Part shown: piece by piece, positions 1 through 6,013 of the stretch
Position numbering within the stretch: the stretch's first letter is position 1
How the letters are laid out: every line of letters starts with the position of its first letter
DNA from: Caldithrix sp964532875
GTDB taxonomy: Bacteria > Calditrichota > Calditrichia > Calditrichales > Calditrichaceae
Length of the DNA: 16,152 bases
Reading direction: 5' to 3'
Assembly (NCBI GenBank): GCA_964532875.1
Contig: CAZHIZ010000071.1
Location: 1-16,152 of the forward strand
The notes under the pieces: model-generated
Databases searched by the model: none
Seen by the model: the letters and a program-made list of their open reading frames with translations, nothing else
Told to the model about the DNA's origin: nothing
Program-made: the position numbers and the translations under genes

Positions 1-2
1 AT

Positions 3-443
3 CTTAGCCCCTTAATCCGTATGCGCGGATTTCAGTTAATCAAGTATTTTGATGCTCTGGGCCACTTGGTGGCCATCGATTGGTTCTCTTTTGCCAGAAG
101 GGAAGTCCTTTTTACCATTCAAGCGGATCGCCAGGACGTCTCGATTTTTAGCCAGATGCAACCGTACATTGAACAGATTGTAAGCGAACTGAGTATTTTC
201 CAGTTGGTGGATATCTTTTTGTTCGACGAATTGGGCCTGTTGGAATCGTATGCGGGACAAATTCAACAGCAAATTATCACCGTTTTTTCATCGCGCATTC
301 CCGTTTTGGCCGTTGTGCAGCAAAATCACTTGCAAAAAATCGACTATTTGCGCAACTTGGACGGCATCGATTACCAATCGATTGGTGAAGCAAACGACGA
401 GCAACTCTATTTGAAATTGATCGGAGAATTATATGACCGCTGA
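3..443 (+). CDS. Probable THEP1-like nucleoside-triphosphatase, 3' part of gene (5' end outside window)
   Basis: The reading frame is open from base 3 with no stop before the window edge, so the ATG at 21 need not be the true start; 146 residues are visible. The best landmark is a hydrophobic strand ending in an acidic Walker-B-like motif, DIFLFDELGLLE, near visible residues 70-81. About 20 residues later comes a second strand, IPVLAVVQ. This order, with an RGF motif near the fragment's start, resembles the C-terminal two thirds of THEP1-type NTPases (NTPase_1 family), which carry a DEIG-like Walker B and whose P-loop would lie upstream of the window. The family hydrolyses NTPs in vitro and its cellular role is poorly defined. 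The TGA stop overlaps the nth start by 11 bases, suggesting co-transcription and coupled translation. Without the P-loop the family call stays tentative. Confidence 0.55.
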   Translation, partial: LSPLIRMRGFQLIKYFDALGHLVAIDWFSFARREVLFTIQADRQDVSIFSQMQPYIEQIVSELSIFQLVDIFLFDELGLLESYAGQIQQQIITVFSSRIPVLAVVQQNHLQKIDYLRNLDGIDYQSIGEANDEQLYLKLIGELYDR

Positions 444-1101
444 GGCTAAAAAAAGAGCGCCGAAAAAACTGAGCAAGCGGGAGATTAACGAAGTCTTGCG
501 CATTCTGGAAGAAGAATACGGCGGCAGCAAAACCGCATTAAATTACCAATCACCGTTCCAATTGCTGGTGGCCACCATGCTGGCCGCACAAAGTACCGAT
601 AAACGCGTCAATATGATTACCCCCAAGTTATTTCAAGACTATCCCGATGCGGCTTCCATGAGCCGCCTGAGCGAAGAGGAACTGCAGGAATACATCAAAA
701 CGGTAGGCCTTTACAAAGCCAAAGCCAAACACATTTTGCAGACCAGCAAAATTTTAGCCGCCCAATACGACGGTGATATCCCCGCCACACGTGAGGCCTT
801 GATGCAACTGCCCGGTGTCGGCCGCAAAACCGCCAATGTGGTTTTGAGTATTGCCAAGCGCGTACCGGCCATTGCTGTTGATACACACGTTTTCCGCGTA
901 AGTAATCGCATTGGTCTGGCCCGGGCCGACAACGTGCTGGAAACGGAAAAACAACTGATGCAAAACATCCCGCGTGAAAAATGGAGCGATGCTCATCACT
1001 GGCTCATCTGGCACGGACGAAAAATCTGCCGGGCCCGCAACCCGTTGTGCGACCAATGCCCTGTGGCACATTTGTGTTTGTACCGTCGGCAAAACGGTTA
1101 A
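433..1101 (+). CDS. nth: Endonuclease III (DNA glycosylase/AP lyase)
   Basis: The 222-residue protein is a base-excision repair enzyme that removes oxidised pyrimidines and cuts the abasic site by beta-elimination. The helix-hairpin-helix motif LPGVGRKTA lies at residues 126-134, with the catalytic lysine at K132. The catalytic aspartate is D150 in VDTHVFRV. The C-terminal [4Fe-4S] loop is complete as C-X6-C-X2-C-X5-C (C199, C206, C209, C215). Length matches the family (E. coli 211 residues), with a short basic N-terminal extension. The ATG at 433 sits inside the end of the upstream NTPase gene and is preceded by GGAG at 423-426, six bases away, which supports this start. Both genes probably form one short transcription unit that ends before nuo; there is no functional link to complex I. 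Confidence 0.96.
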   Translation: MTAEAKKRAPKKLSKREINEVLRILEEEYGGSKTALNYQSPFQLLVATMLAAQSTDKRVNMITPKLFQDYPDAASMSRLSEEELQEYIKTVGLYKAKAKHILQTSKILAAQYDGDIPATREALMQLPGVGRKTANVVLSIAKRVPAIAVDTHVFRVSNRIGLARADNVLETEKQLMQNIPREKWSDAHHWLIWHGRKICRARNPLCDQCPVAHLCLYRRQNG

Positions 1102-1202
1102 TTAAAATCATCCTATCGATTTTTTTAAATTTTGATTAGCGTTGTAATAAATTTCTTTTTATCTTTGGCCTGTTGCTAAAATTTTATGAGAAATTTTTCA
1201 TT

Positions 1203-1229
1203 TAGCGGAATTTTTTCCGCTATGTTTTT
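1203..1229 (+). terminator. Intrinsic (rho-independent) terminator after nth
   Basis: TAGCGGAA (1203-1210) pairs perfectly with TTCCGCTA (1215-1222) around a TTTT loop, giving an 8-bp stem. It is followed by TG and then five T residues at 1225-1229. The sequence on the other side is not a T tract when read on the - strand, so the element is oriented to stop + strand transcripts from nth. It lies 101 bases after the nth stop. If the nuo promoter lies upstream of it, it would act instead as a leader attenuator. Confidence 0.65.
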
Positions 1230-1275
1230 AGTTGTGAAATCAAAAGTGAATTTTTTCGTTAATTTGTGAACATTT

Positions 1276-1282
1276 AAAGGAG
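1276..1282 (+). promoter_or_regulatory. Shine-Dalgarno site of nuoA
   Basis: AAAGGAG ends six bases before the GTG at 1289. It is among the strongest ribosome-binding sites in the window and decides the GTG start for nuoA, since there is no nearby in-frame ATG that would keep the conserved N-terminal membrane segment. Confidence 0.75.
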
Positions 1283-1288
1283 TTCCTC

Positions 1289-1708
1289 GTGCAAAGCGCA
1301 TCTACCCCTTTATGGCCCTTGGTCGTTTACACATTGGCCGTTTTGGCTTTAGTAGCCATTATGATCGGACTCTCCTATTTGCTGGGCCAACGCCATAAAG
1401 AACGAGCTACCGGCGAATATTACGAATCGGGAATTGTGCACACCGGAACGGCACAAATCCGTTTCACCGCTCACTACTATCTTATTGCTCTTTTCTTCAT
1501 CATCTTCGATTTGGAAGCGGCTTTTATCATCTCATGGGCCATTGCTTTTAAAGATTTGGGCTGGACCGGCTTTGCGGGTATTGCCGTATTCATCGGCATC
1601 TTATTGATTGTTTTAATTTACGAATGGCGTATCGGTGCTTTGAATTACGCGGCCAACGGTAAAACGATTATTAAACGGATGCAAAAAATTAAACAAGGTG
1701 AACAATAA
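1289..1708 (+). CDS. nuoA: NADH-quinone oxidoreductase subunit A (complex I)
   Basis: This small membrane subunit borders the quinone-binding region, where it packs against NuoH and NuoJ. The 139-residue protein has three hydrophobic segments (about residues 9-32, 62-84 and 92-111). The loop after the first helix carries YESG at 45-48, and the second helix contains FIIFDLEA with the conserved acidic pair D74 and E76. The end of the third helix reads YEWRIGALNY, close to the E. coli NuoA form. A GTG start is chosen because of the AAAGGAG site six bases upstream. It is the first gene of the operon, three bases ahead of nuoB, and follows the only long promoter-sized gap in the neighbourhood. Confidence 0.96.
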   Translation: MQSASTPLWPLVVYTLAVLALVAIMIGLSYLLGQRHKERATGEYYESGIVHTGTAQIRFTAHYYLIALFFIIFDLEAAFIISWAIAFKDLGWTGFAGIAVFIGILLIVLIYEWRIGALNYAANGKTIIKRMQKIKQGEQ

Positions 1709-1711
1709 ATT

Positions 1712-2350
1712 ATGAAATGGTGGTTAAGCAAAGCAAACGATCAGACCACACCCGTTCAAGGTGACGGTTCGTTTGAAGAAGTGGTAAAGGAAACCATTCT
1801 TTTTAGTAAATTACAAGATCTCATCGCCTGGGGACGTAAAAACTCGGTTTGGCCTTTTAACTTCGGTTTGTCCTGTTGTTATGTGGAAATGGCCACCAGC
1901 ATCACCAGCCGTTACGATTTGGCCCGTTTCGGGGCGGAAGTTATTCGCGGCACGCCTCGAGAGGCGGACTTAATGATCATCGCCGGGACCATGTTTATTA
2001 AAATGGCCCCCATTGTCAAACGTTTGTACGAACAACTCATGGAACCGCGTTGGGTGATTTCCATGGGCGCTTGTGCTAATTCCGGCGGAATGTACGATAT
2101 TTATTCCGTCGTTCAGGGAGTTGATAAATTTTTACCCGTGGATGTGTACGTGCCGGGCTGTCCGCCGCGGCCCGATGCTTTTTTAAACGGTTTGAATCTG
2201 CTTCAGGAAGCCATCGGTAAAGAAAAACGGCCTTTAAGTTGGGTTATCGGACCGCAGGGAGTCATCCGGCCGAAAAAAGAGGCCATACAACCCAAGCGCT
2301 GGGTGGAAAAGAAAAAAACCACCTATTTGAAGCCACCGGACGAAATTTAA
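1712..2350 (+). CDS. nuoB: NADH-quinone oxidoreductase subunit B, carries cluster N2
   Basis: NuoB holds the terminal [4Fe-4S] cluster N2, which hands electrons to quinone at the junction of the two arms. The four ligands are visible: the tandem pair C55-C56 in GLSCCYVEMA, C121 in MGACANSGG and C150 in VPGCPPRPDA. The conserved stretch MYDIYSVVQGVD follows the third cysteine. At 212 residues it is close to the E. coli protein, and it shares the ending PDEI. The start lies three bases after the nuoA stop, with AAGGTG at 1695-1700 as a distant ribosome site. Unlike most junctions in this operon, it is followed by a 138-base gap before nuoCD. Confidence 0.98.
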   Translation: MKWWLSKANDQTTPVQGDGSFEEVVKETILFSKLQDLIAWGRKNSVWPFNFGLSCCYVEMATSITSRYDLARFGAEVIRGTPREADLMIIAGTMFIKMAPIVKRLYEQLMEPRWVISMGACANSGGMYDIYSVVQGVDKFLPVDVYVPGCPPRPDAFLNGLNLLQEAIGKEKRPLSWVIGPQGVIRPKKEAIQPKRWVEKKKTTYLKPPDEI

Positions 2351-2488
2351 TTTGCTCATGCGGCGGTGGTCGGGCTCTTTGGAAATGCAAAACGACAAGG
2401 CATGGTGAGAGCACTGAATGGCGCGGGTAACCGCGGGTTCCGGTGCCTGTGATAACGAAAATGTTAAAATAAAGATAGTAAAGATCCT
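2351..2488 (+). other. Internal operon gap between nuoB and nuoCD, no gene
   Basis: This 138-base stretch has no credible coding sequence. Its first two thirds are G-rich, unlike the AT-rich gap before nuoA, and contain a strong hairpin (2411-2446). The last 40 bases before nuoCD are AT-rich and lack a clear Shine-Dalgarno site (only AAAGAT-like bases). No promoter could be placed with confidence. A transcript region of this size within an otherwise compact operon may serve in RNA processing or stability. Confidence 0.5.
2411..2446 (+). other. Two-tier RNA hairpin with GNRA tetraloop in nuoB-nuoCD gap
   Basis: The inner stem is CGCGG (2422-2426) paired with CCGCG (2431-2435) around GTAA, a GNRA-type tetraloop in RNA. 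The outer stem pairs 2411-2418 (GCACTGAA) with 2438-2446, using one G-U pair and one bulged C. A small internal loop (2419-2421 against 2436-2437) joins the two. No T run follows within ten bases, so it is not a standard terminator. Such a structure could mark an mRNA processing or stability site that sets nuoAB apart from the downstream genes, but that role is inferred. Confidence 0.55.
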
Positions 2489-4237
2489 ATGACGTACGAT
2501 CAAAATGTTTTGGATAGCTTAAAAGAGAAGTTCGGGGAATCCGCTCTTCATATTCAAAAGACCAAAGACGGTTTACCGACGGTGTATGTGCCCCGGGAAA
2601 AAATCGTCGATGTGTTGAGTTTTTTGAAAAACGAAATTCCCAAACCGTACAAAATGTTGTACGATTTAACGGCCATTGATGAACGGAGCCGACAGCACAA
2701 AGAGGACTTGCCCGAAACCGATTTCTCGGTGGTCTATCACTTGCTTTCTCTCGAGCGCAATTCGGATGTGCGCATCAAAGTGGCGTTAAAGGGCGAATAT
2801 CCCGAACTTCCGAGTGTTACTTCGGTTTACCGAAACGCCAATTGGTACGAGCGGGAAACGTTTGATTTCTTCGGTATTAAATTCGAAGGGCATCCGCACC
2901 TGAAGCGTTTGATTATGCCCCCTACCTGGCAGGGTCACCCCCTGCGCAAAGAACACCCGGCCCGCGCCACGGAAATGGGCCCTTTTCAGCTTCCGGATGA
3001 CAAACAGGATCGCGAACAGGAAGCACTTAAATTTAAGCCTGAAGAATGGGGCCTAAAGCGCGCCAGTGACGACACGGATTTCATGTTCCTTAATTTGGGG
3101 CCTCAACATCCGGGTACTCACGGTGTTTTACGTATTATTTTGCAATTGGACGGTGAAGAAATCGTAGATGCCGTGCCGGACATCGGTTTTCATCATCGCG
3201 GGGCGGAGAAGATGGCCGAGCGCCAAAGCTGGCACACCTACATCCCCTACACGGATCGCATCGATTATCTGGGCGGGGTGATGAATAACTTCGCTTACGT
3301 ACAGGCCGTTGAAACACTGGCCGGCATCGATGTACCGGATCGGGCCAAAGTCATCCGCATCATGTTAAGCGAGCTTTTCCGCCTTTCCAGCCATTTAGTC
3401 TGGTTCGGAACCTTTGCTCAGGATATCGGCCAAATGTCTCCCGTATTTTACGCTTTTAACGATCGTGAACGTGTTCTGGATATTGTCAGTGCCATTACGG
3501 GCGACCGCATGCATCCCAACTGGTTCCGCATCGGCGGCGTTGCCCAGGATTTGCCCAAAGGTTGGGACAAAATGATTCGCGATTTCATCAAACATTTCCC
3601 CAAACAATTAAAGAACTACGATAAGCTGGTTATGAAAAACAGCATCATTAAGGCGCGTACCGTGGGCATCGGCGCTTACACCACGGAAGAGGCTATCGAG
3701 TGGGGTGTAACCGGGCCGGGCTTGCGTGCTACCGGGCTGGAGTGGGATTTCCGTAAGAAACGGCCGTATTCGGGTTACGATCAATTTGAATTCGACATCC
3801 CCACCGCCCAAAACGGTGATTGTTACGACCGCGCCTTGGTGCGCATGGAAGAAATGAATCAGAGTTTACGCATTATCGAACAATGCATGAACAATATGCC
3901 GGCAGGGCCTTACAAATCCGATCATCCCATTACCACGCCTCCGCGCAAAGAACGCACCATGCACGACATTGAAACCCTGATCAATCACTTTTTAAACGTG
4001 ACCTGGGGGCCGGTCATACCGCCGGGCGAAGCCTTTTTCGGCATCGAAGCGACCAAGGGGAATAACGGTTATTATCTGATTAGCGACGGTAACACCATGT
4101 CGTACCGCACGCGCATTCGCACCCCGTCGTTCGCTCACATGCAAATGGTGCCCTACATCAGCCGCGGGCACACCATTGCCGATTTATTGGCCATTTTGGC
4201 CAGCGTGGATTACGTATTAGCAGATGTTGACAAATAA
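2489..4237 (+). CDS. nuoCD: NADH-quinone oxidoreductase fused subunit C/D
   Basis: This 582-residue protein joins the NuoC (30-kDa) and NuoD (49-kDa) subunits in one chain, as in E. coli (about 600 residues). The NuoC part covers about residues 1-160 and includes NANWYERETFDFFGI (117-130) and GHPLRKEHPARA (149-160). A linker of roughly 35 residues leads to the NuoD part from about 197. NuoD forms the quinone pocket with NuoB: the loop GPQHPGTHG carries H207 and H211, and Y260 in RIDY corresponds to the quinone-contacting tyrosine. QDIG (311-314) and RIGG (347-350) are further family markers. The frame is continuous across the junction, so the fusion is genuine in this sequence. No strong ribosome site precedes the ATG; alignment with the E. 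coli N-terminal NuoC segment supports the start. Confidence 0.98.
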   Translation: MTYDQNVLDSLKEKFGESALHIQKTKDGLPTVYVPREKIVDVLSFLKNEIPKPYKMLYDLTAIDERSRQHKEDLPETDFSVVYHLLSLERNSDVRIKVALKGEYPELPSVTSVYRNANWYERETFDFFGIKFEGHPHLKRLIMPPTWQGHPLRKEHPARATEMGPFQLPDDKQDREQEALKFKPEEWGLKRASDDTDFMFLNLGPQHPGTHGVLRIILQLDGEEIVDAVPDIGFHHRGAEKMAERQSWHTYIPYTDRIDYLGGVMNNFAYVQAVETLAGIDVPDRAKVIRIMLSELFRLSSHLVWFGTFAQDIGQMSPVFYAFNDRERVLDIVSAITGDRMHPNWFRIGGVAQDLPKGWDKMIRDFIKHFPKQLKNYDKLVMKNSIIKARTVGIGAYTTEEAIEWGVTGPGLRATGLEWDFRKKRPYSGYDQFEFDIPTAQNGDCYDRALVRMEEMNQSLRIIEQCMNNMPAGPYKSDHPITTPPRKERTMHDIETLINHFLNVTWGPVIPPGEAFFGIEATKGNNGYYLISDGNTMSYRTRIRTPSFAHMQMVPYISRGHTIADLLAILASVDYVLADVDK

Positions 4238-4256
4238 ATTTTTAACGGATCGAATT

Positions 4257-4721
4257 ATGCTTTCAGAGAAAGAAATTAAAGAAATAGAAGAGCACTTCGC
4301 GCATTATCCGCGCAAGCAAGCTGCCGTAATCGAAGCTTTGAAAGTTGTGCAAAGCCATCGAGGCTATGTCTCCGATGAAAATGTGCAAGACATTGCCCAT
4401 CTTTTGGAGATGACACCGGAAGAAGTGGACAGTGTGGCTACGTTTTACAATCTTATTTTTCGTAAGCCCGTCGGTGAGCATGTGATCTTAATGTGCGATA
4501 GCATCAGTTGCTGGATTATGGGTTATGAAAATCTAAAAGACCATCTGTCCCGCAAATTAGGCATCGATATCGGTCAGACTACCGAGGATAATCGTTTTAC
4601 CTTGCTTACCATCCCCTGTCTGGGAGCGTGCGACCGTGCTCCGGCCATGATGGTGGACAACGAATTGTACGGAAACTTAACGCCTGAAAAAATCGACGAA
4701 ATTTTGGAAAAATACAAATAA
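4257..4721 (+). CDS. nuoE: NADH-quinone oxidoreductase subunit E, 2Fe-2S protein
   Basis: NuoE carries the [2Fe-2S] cluster N1a, which sits near the FMN of NuoF. The thioredoxin-like C-terminal half shows the ligands as C80-X4-C85 in CDSISC and C121-X3-C125 in CLGAC, numbered from this start. The N-terminal part is helical and includes the marker VATFYNLIF. The chosen ATG gives 154 residues. An in-frame ATG at 4224 would add 11 residues and overlap nuoCD by 14 bases, but neither start has a good ribosome site and the extra residues match no part of the family that I recognise. The ending LTPEKIDEILEKYK resembles that of E. coli NuoE. nuoF begins eight bases after the stop. Confidence 0.96.
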   Translation: MLSEKEIKEIEEHFAHYPRKQAAVIEALKVVQSHRGYVSDENVQDIAHLLEMTPEEVDSVATFYNLIFRKPVGEHVILMCDSISCWIMGYENLKDHLSRKLGIDIGQTTEDNRFTLLTIPCLGACDRAPAMMVDNELYGNLTPEKIDEILEKYK

Positions 4722-4729
4722 CGAATTGA

Positions 4730-6010
4730 ATGCCCATGGAAAGACCTTTAACACAACATATTCGTCCCGGCCAGCCTCCGTTAACGGCTGTGGAATACCA
4801 AAAAGTGGGTGGCTACGAGGGCTTGAAAAAAGCACTGAAGATGACACCCAAAGAGGTGCAGGAAATCGTCAAACGGGCCGGATTGCGCGGACGCGGCGGT
4901 GCCGGATTTCCCACCGGCCTAAAATGGAGTTTTGTCCCATTAGGCCCCGATGCACCGCGTCCCAAATACCTTGTCGCTAACGGTGACGAGATGGAACCCG
5001 GCACATTCAAGGATCGATTGCTGATCGAAGGCAACCCGCACCAACTCATTGAAGGTATGATTATCAGCGCCTACGCCATCGAAGCGGAGATCGGGTACAT
5101 CTTTTTGCGCTGGGCTTACAAAAAGGGCGCACAGCTTATTGAAAAAGCCCTGGCCGAAGCCTACGAGGCCGGCCTTTTGGGTAAAAACATTCTGGGAAGC
5201 GGTTTCAATTTCGATCTCTATTTGCACACCAGTGCCGGAAGATACATCTGCGGCGAAGAAACCGCTCTATTAAATTCTCTGGAAGGCAAACGGGCCAATC
5301 CGCGCCCCAAACCGCCTTTTCCGCAAACCAGCGGATTGTTCGGCAAGCCGACCATTGTTAACAACATCGAAACGCTCTCCAACGTGCCCCATATTCTGCG
5401 CAACGGCGCCGACTGGTACCAGAGCATCAGTTTAAGTACGGATGCCGGCACCAAACTGTTCGGCGTAAGCGGTAAGGTAAAAAATCCCGGATTATGGGAA
5501 TTGCCACTGGGCATTACCTTACGCGAGCTATTGGAAGAATACGCCGGCGGCATGCGCGAGGGTCTGCAATTCAAAGGACTTTTGCCGGGCGGTGCTTCGA
5601 CGGATTTTTTAACCAGGGATCATTTGGACATTAAACTGGATTATGAGGGTGTGGCTAATGCCGGCAGCCGTCTCGGCACCGGCACGATGATCGTTTTGGA
5701 CGACCAGACCTGCGTGGTGGGTATGGTCAAAAACCTGGAACACTTCTTTGCACAGGAATCTTGCGGATGGTGCACGCCTTGCCGGGAGGGCCTGCCCTGG
5801 ACGGAAAAAATATTAACGTCAATCGAAAACGGTACCGGCAAAATGGAAGACCTTGACATTTTAGCCGGTATGACTAAAACCCTTGGCCCCGGTAATACCT
5901 TTTGTCCCCTGGCGCCCGGTGCCATGGAGCCTTTGCAAAGCGCTTTAAAATATTTCCGCGAAGATTTCGAGCGTCACATTAAAGAGAAACGCTGCCCCTG
6001 GAGGTCTTAA
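4730..6010 (+). CDS. nuoF: NADH-quinone oxidoreductase subunit F, NADH/FMN-binding
   Basis: NuoF oxidises NADH with its bound FMN and passes electrons to cluster N3. The glycine-rich FMN/NADH site is GRGGAGFPTG (54-63), followed by NGDEMEPGT (84-92) and the YICGEETALLNSLEG segment (172-186). The N3 [4Fe-4S] ligands are C345, C348 and C351 in SCGWCTPCREG, and C392 in TFCPLAPGA. The protein has 426 residues; it ends soon after the conserved LQSALKYFREDFE, about 20 residues shorter at the C-terminus than E. coli NuoF. A second in-frame ATG two codons on (4736) is an equally possible start, since no clear Shine-Dalgarno site precedes either. The gene lies between its partners nuoE and nuoG. Confidence 0.98.
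   Translation: MPMERPLTQHIRPGQPPLTAVEYQKVGGYEGLKKALKMTPKEVQEIVKRAGLRGRGGAGFPTGLKWSFVPLGPDAPRPKYLVANGDEMEPGTFKDRLLIEGNPHQLIEGMIISAYAIEAEIGYIFLRWAYKKGAQLIEKALAEAYEAGLLGKNILGSGFNFDLYLHTSAGRYICGEETALLNSLEGKRANPRPKPPFPQTSGLFGKPTIVNNIETLSNVPHILRNGADWYQSISLSTDAGTKLFGVSGKVKNPGLWELPLGITLRELLEEYAGGMREGLQFKGLLPGGASTDFLTRDHLDIKLDYEGVANAGSRLGTGTMIVLDDQTCVVGMVKNLEHFFAQESCGWCTPCREGLPWTEKILTSIENGTGKMEDLDILAGMTKTLGPGNTFCPLAPGAMEPLQSALKYFREDFERHIKEKRCPWRS
6000..6004 (+). promoter_or_regulatory. Shine-Dalgarno site of nuoG
   Basis: GGAGG lies within the last codons of nuoF, nine bases before the nuoG ATG. It supports the 6014 start and lets nuoG be read efficiently although only three bases separate the genes. 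Confidence 0.7.
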
Positions 6011-6013
6011 GAA

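Larger units (their letters stand above)
1102..1288. promoter_or_regulatory. AT-rich intergenic region expected to hold the nuo operon promoter
   Basis: This 187-base gap separates nth from nuoA and is far richer in A and T than the genes. It must end the nth unit and start the nuo unit, since no other gap upstream of nuoA is available. A terminator hairpin lies at 1203-1229, leaving about 59 bases before the nuoA start for a promoter. I could not place convincing -35 and -10 boxes. The heptamer TTGTGAA occurs twice, at 1232-1238 and 1264-1270, 32 bases apart, which could be a regulator site or chance. A weak AT hairpin (AAAATC 1104-1109 with GATTTT 1118-1123, running into a T tract) follows the nth stop. 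Confidence 0.4.

Noticed and set aside
2358..2408. Sixteen-codon open frame in the nuoB-nuoCD gap, as a leader peptide
   Set aside because: It has no Shine-Dalgarno site and no run of regulatory codons, and its stop bears no clear relation to alternative hairpins.
2489..4237. nuoCD fusion as a sequencing or assembly error
   Set aside because: The frame is continuous through the linker, and the linker resembles that of the naturally fused E. coli protein.
4224..4256. Longer nuoE start at the ATG at 4224, overlapping nuoCD
   Set aside because: It has no ribosome site and adds 11 residues unlike the family's N-terminus. The ATG at 4257 gives the expected length and a normal spacer.
4813..5925. 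Several long open frames on the - strand opposite nuoF and other nuo genes
   Set aside because: They lie wholly over well-supported genes, resemble no known protein, and arise as shadows of the coding frame.
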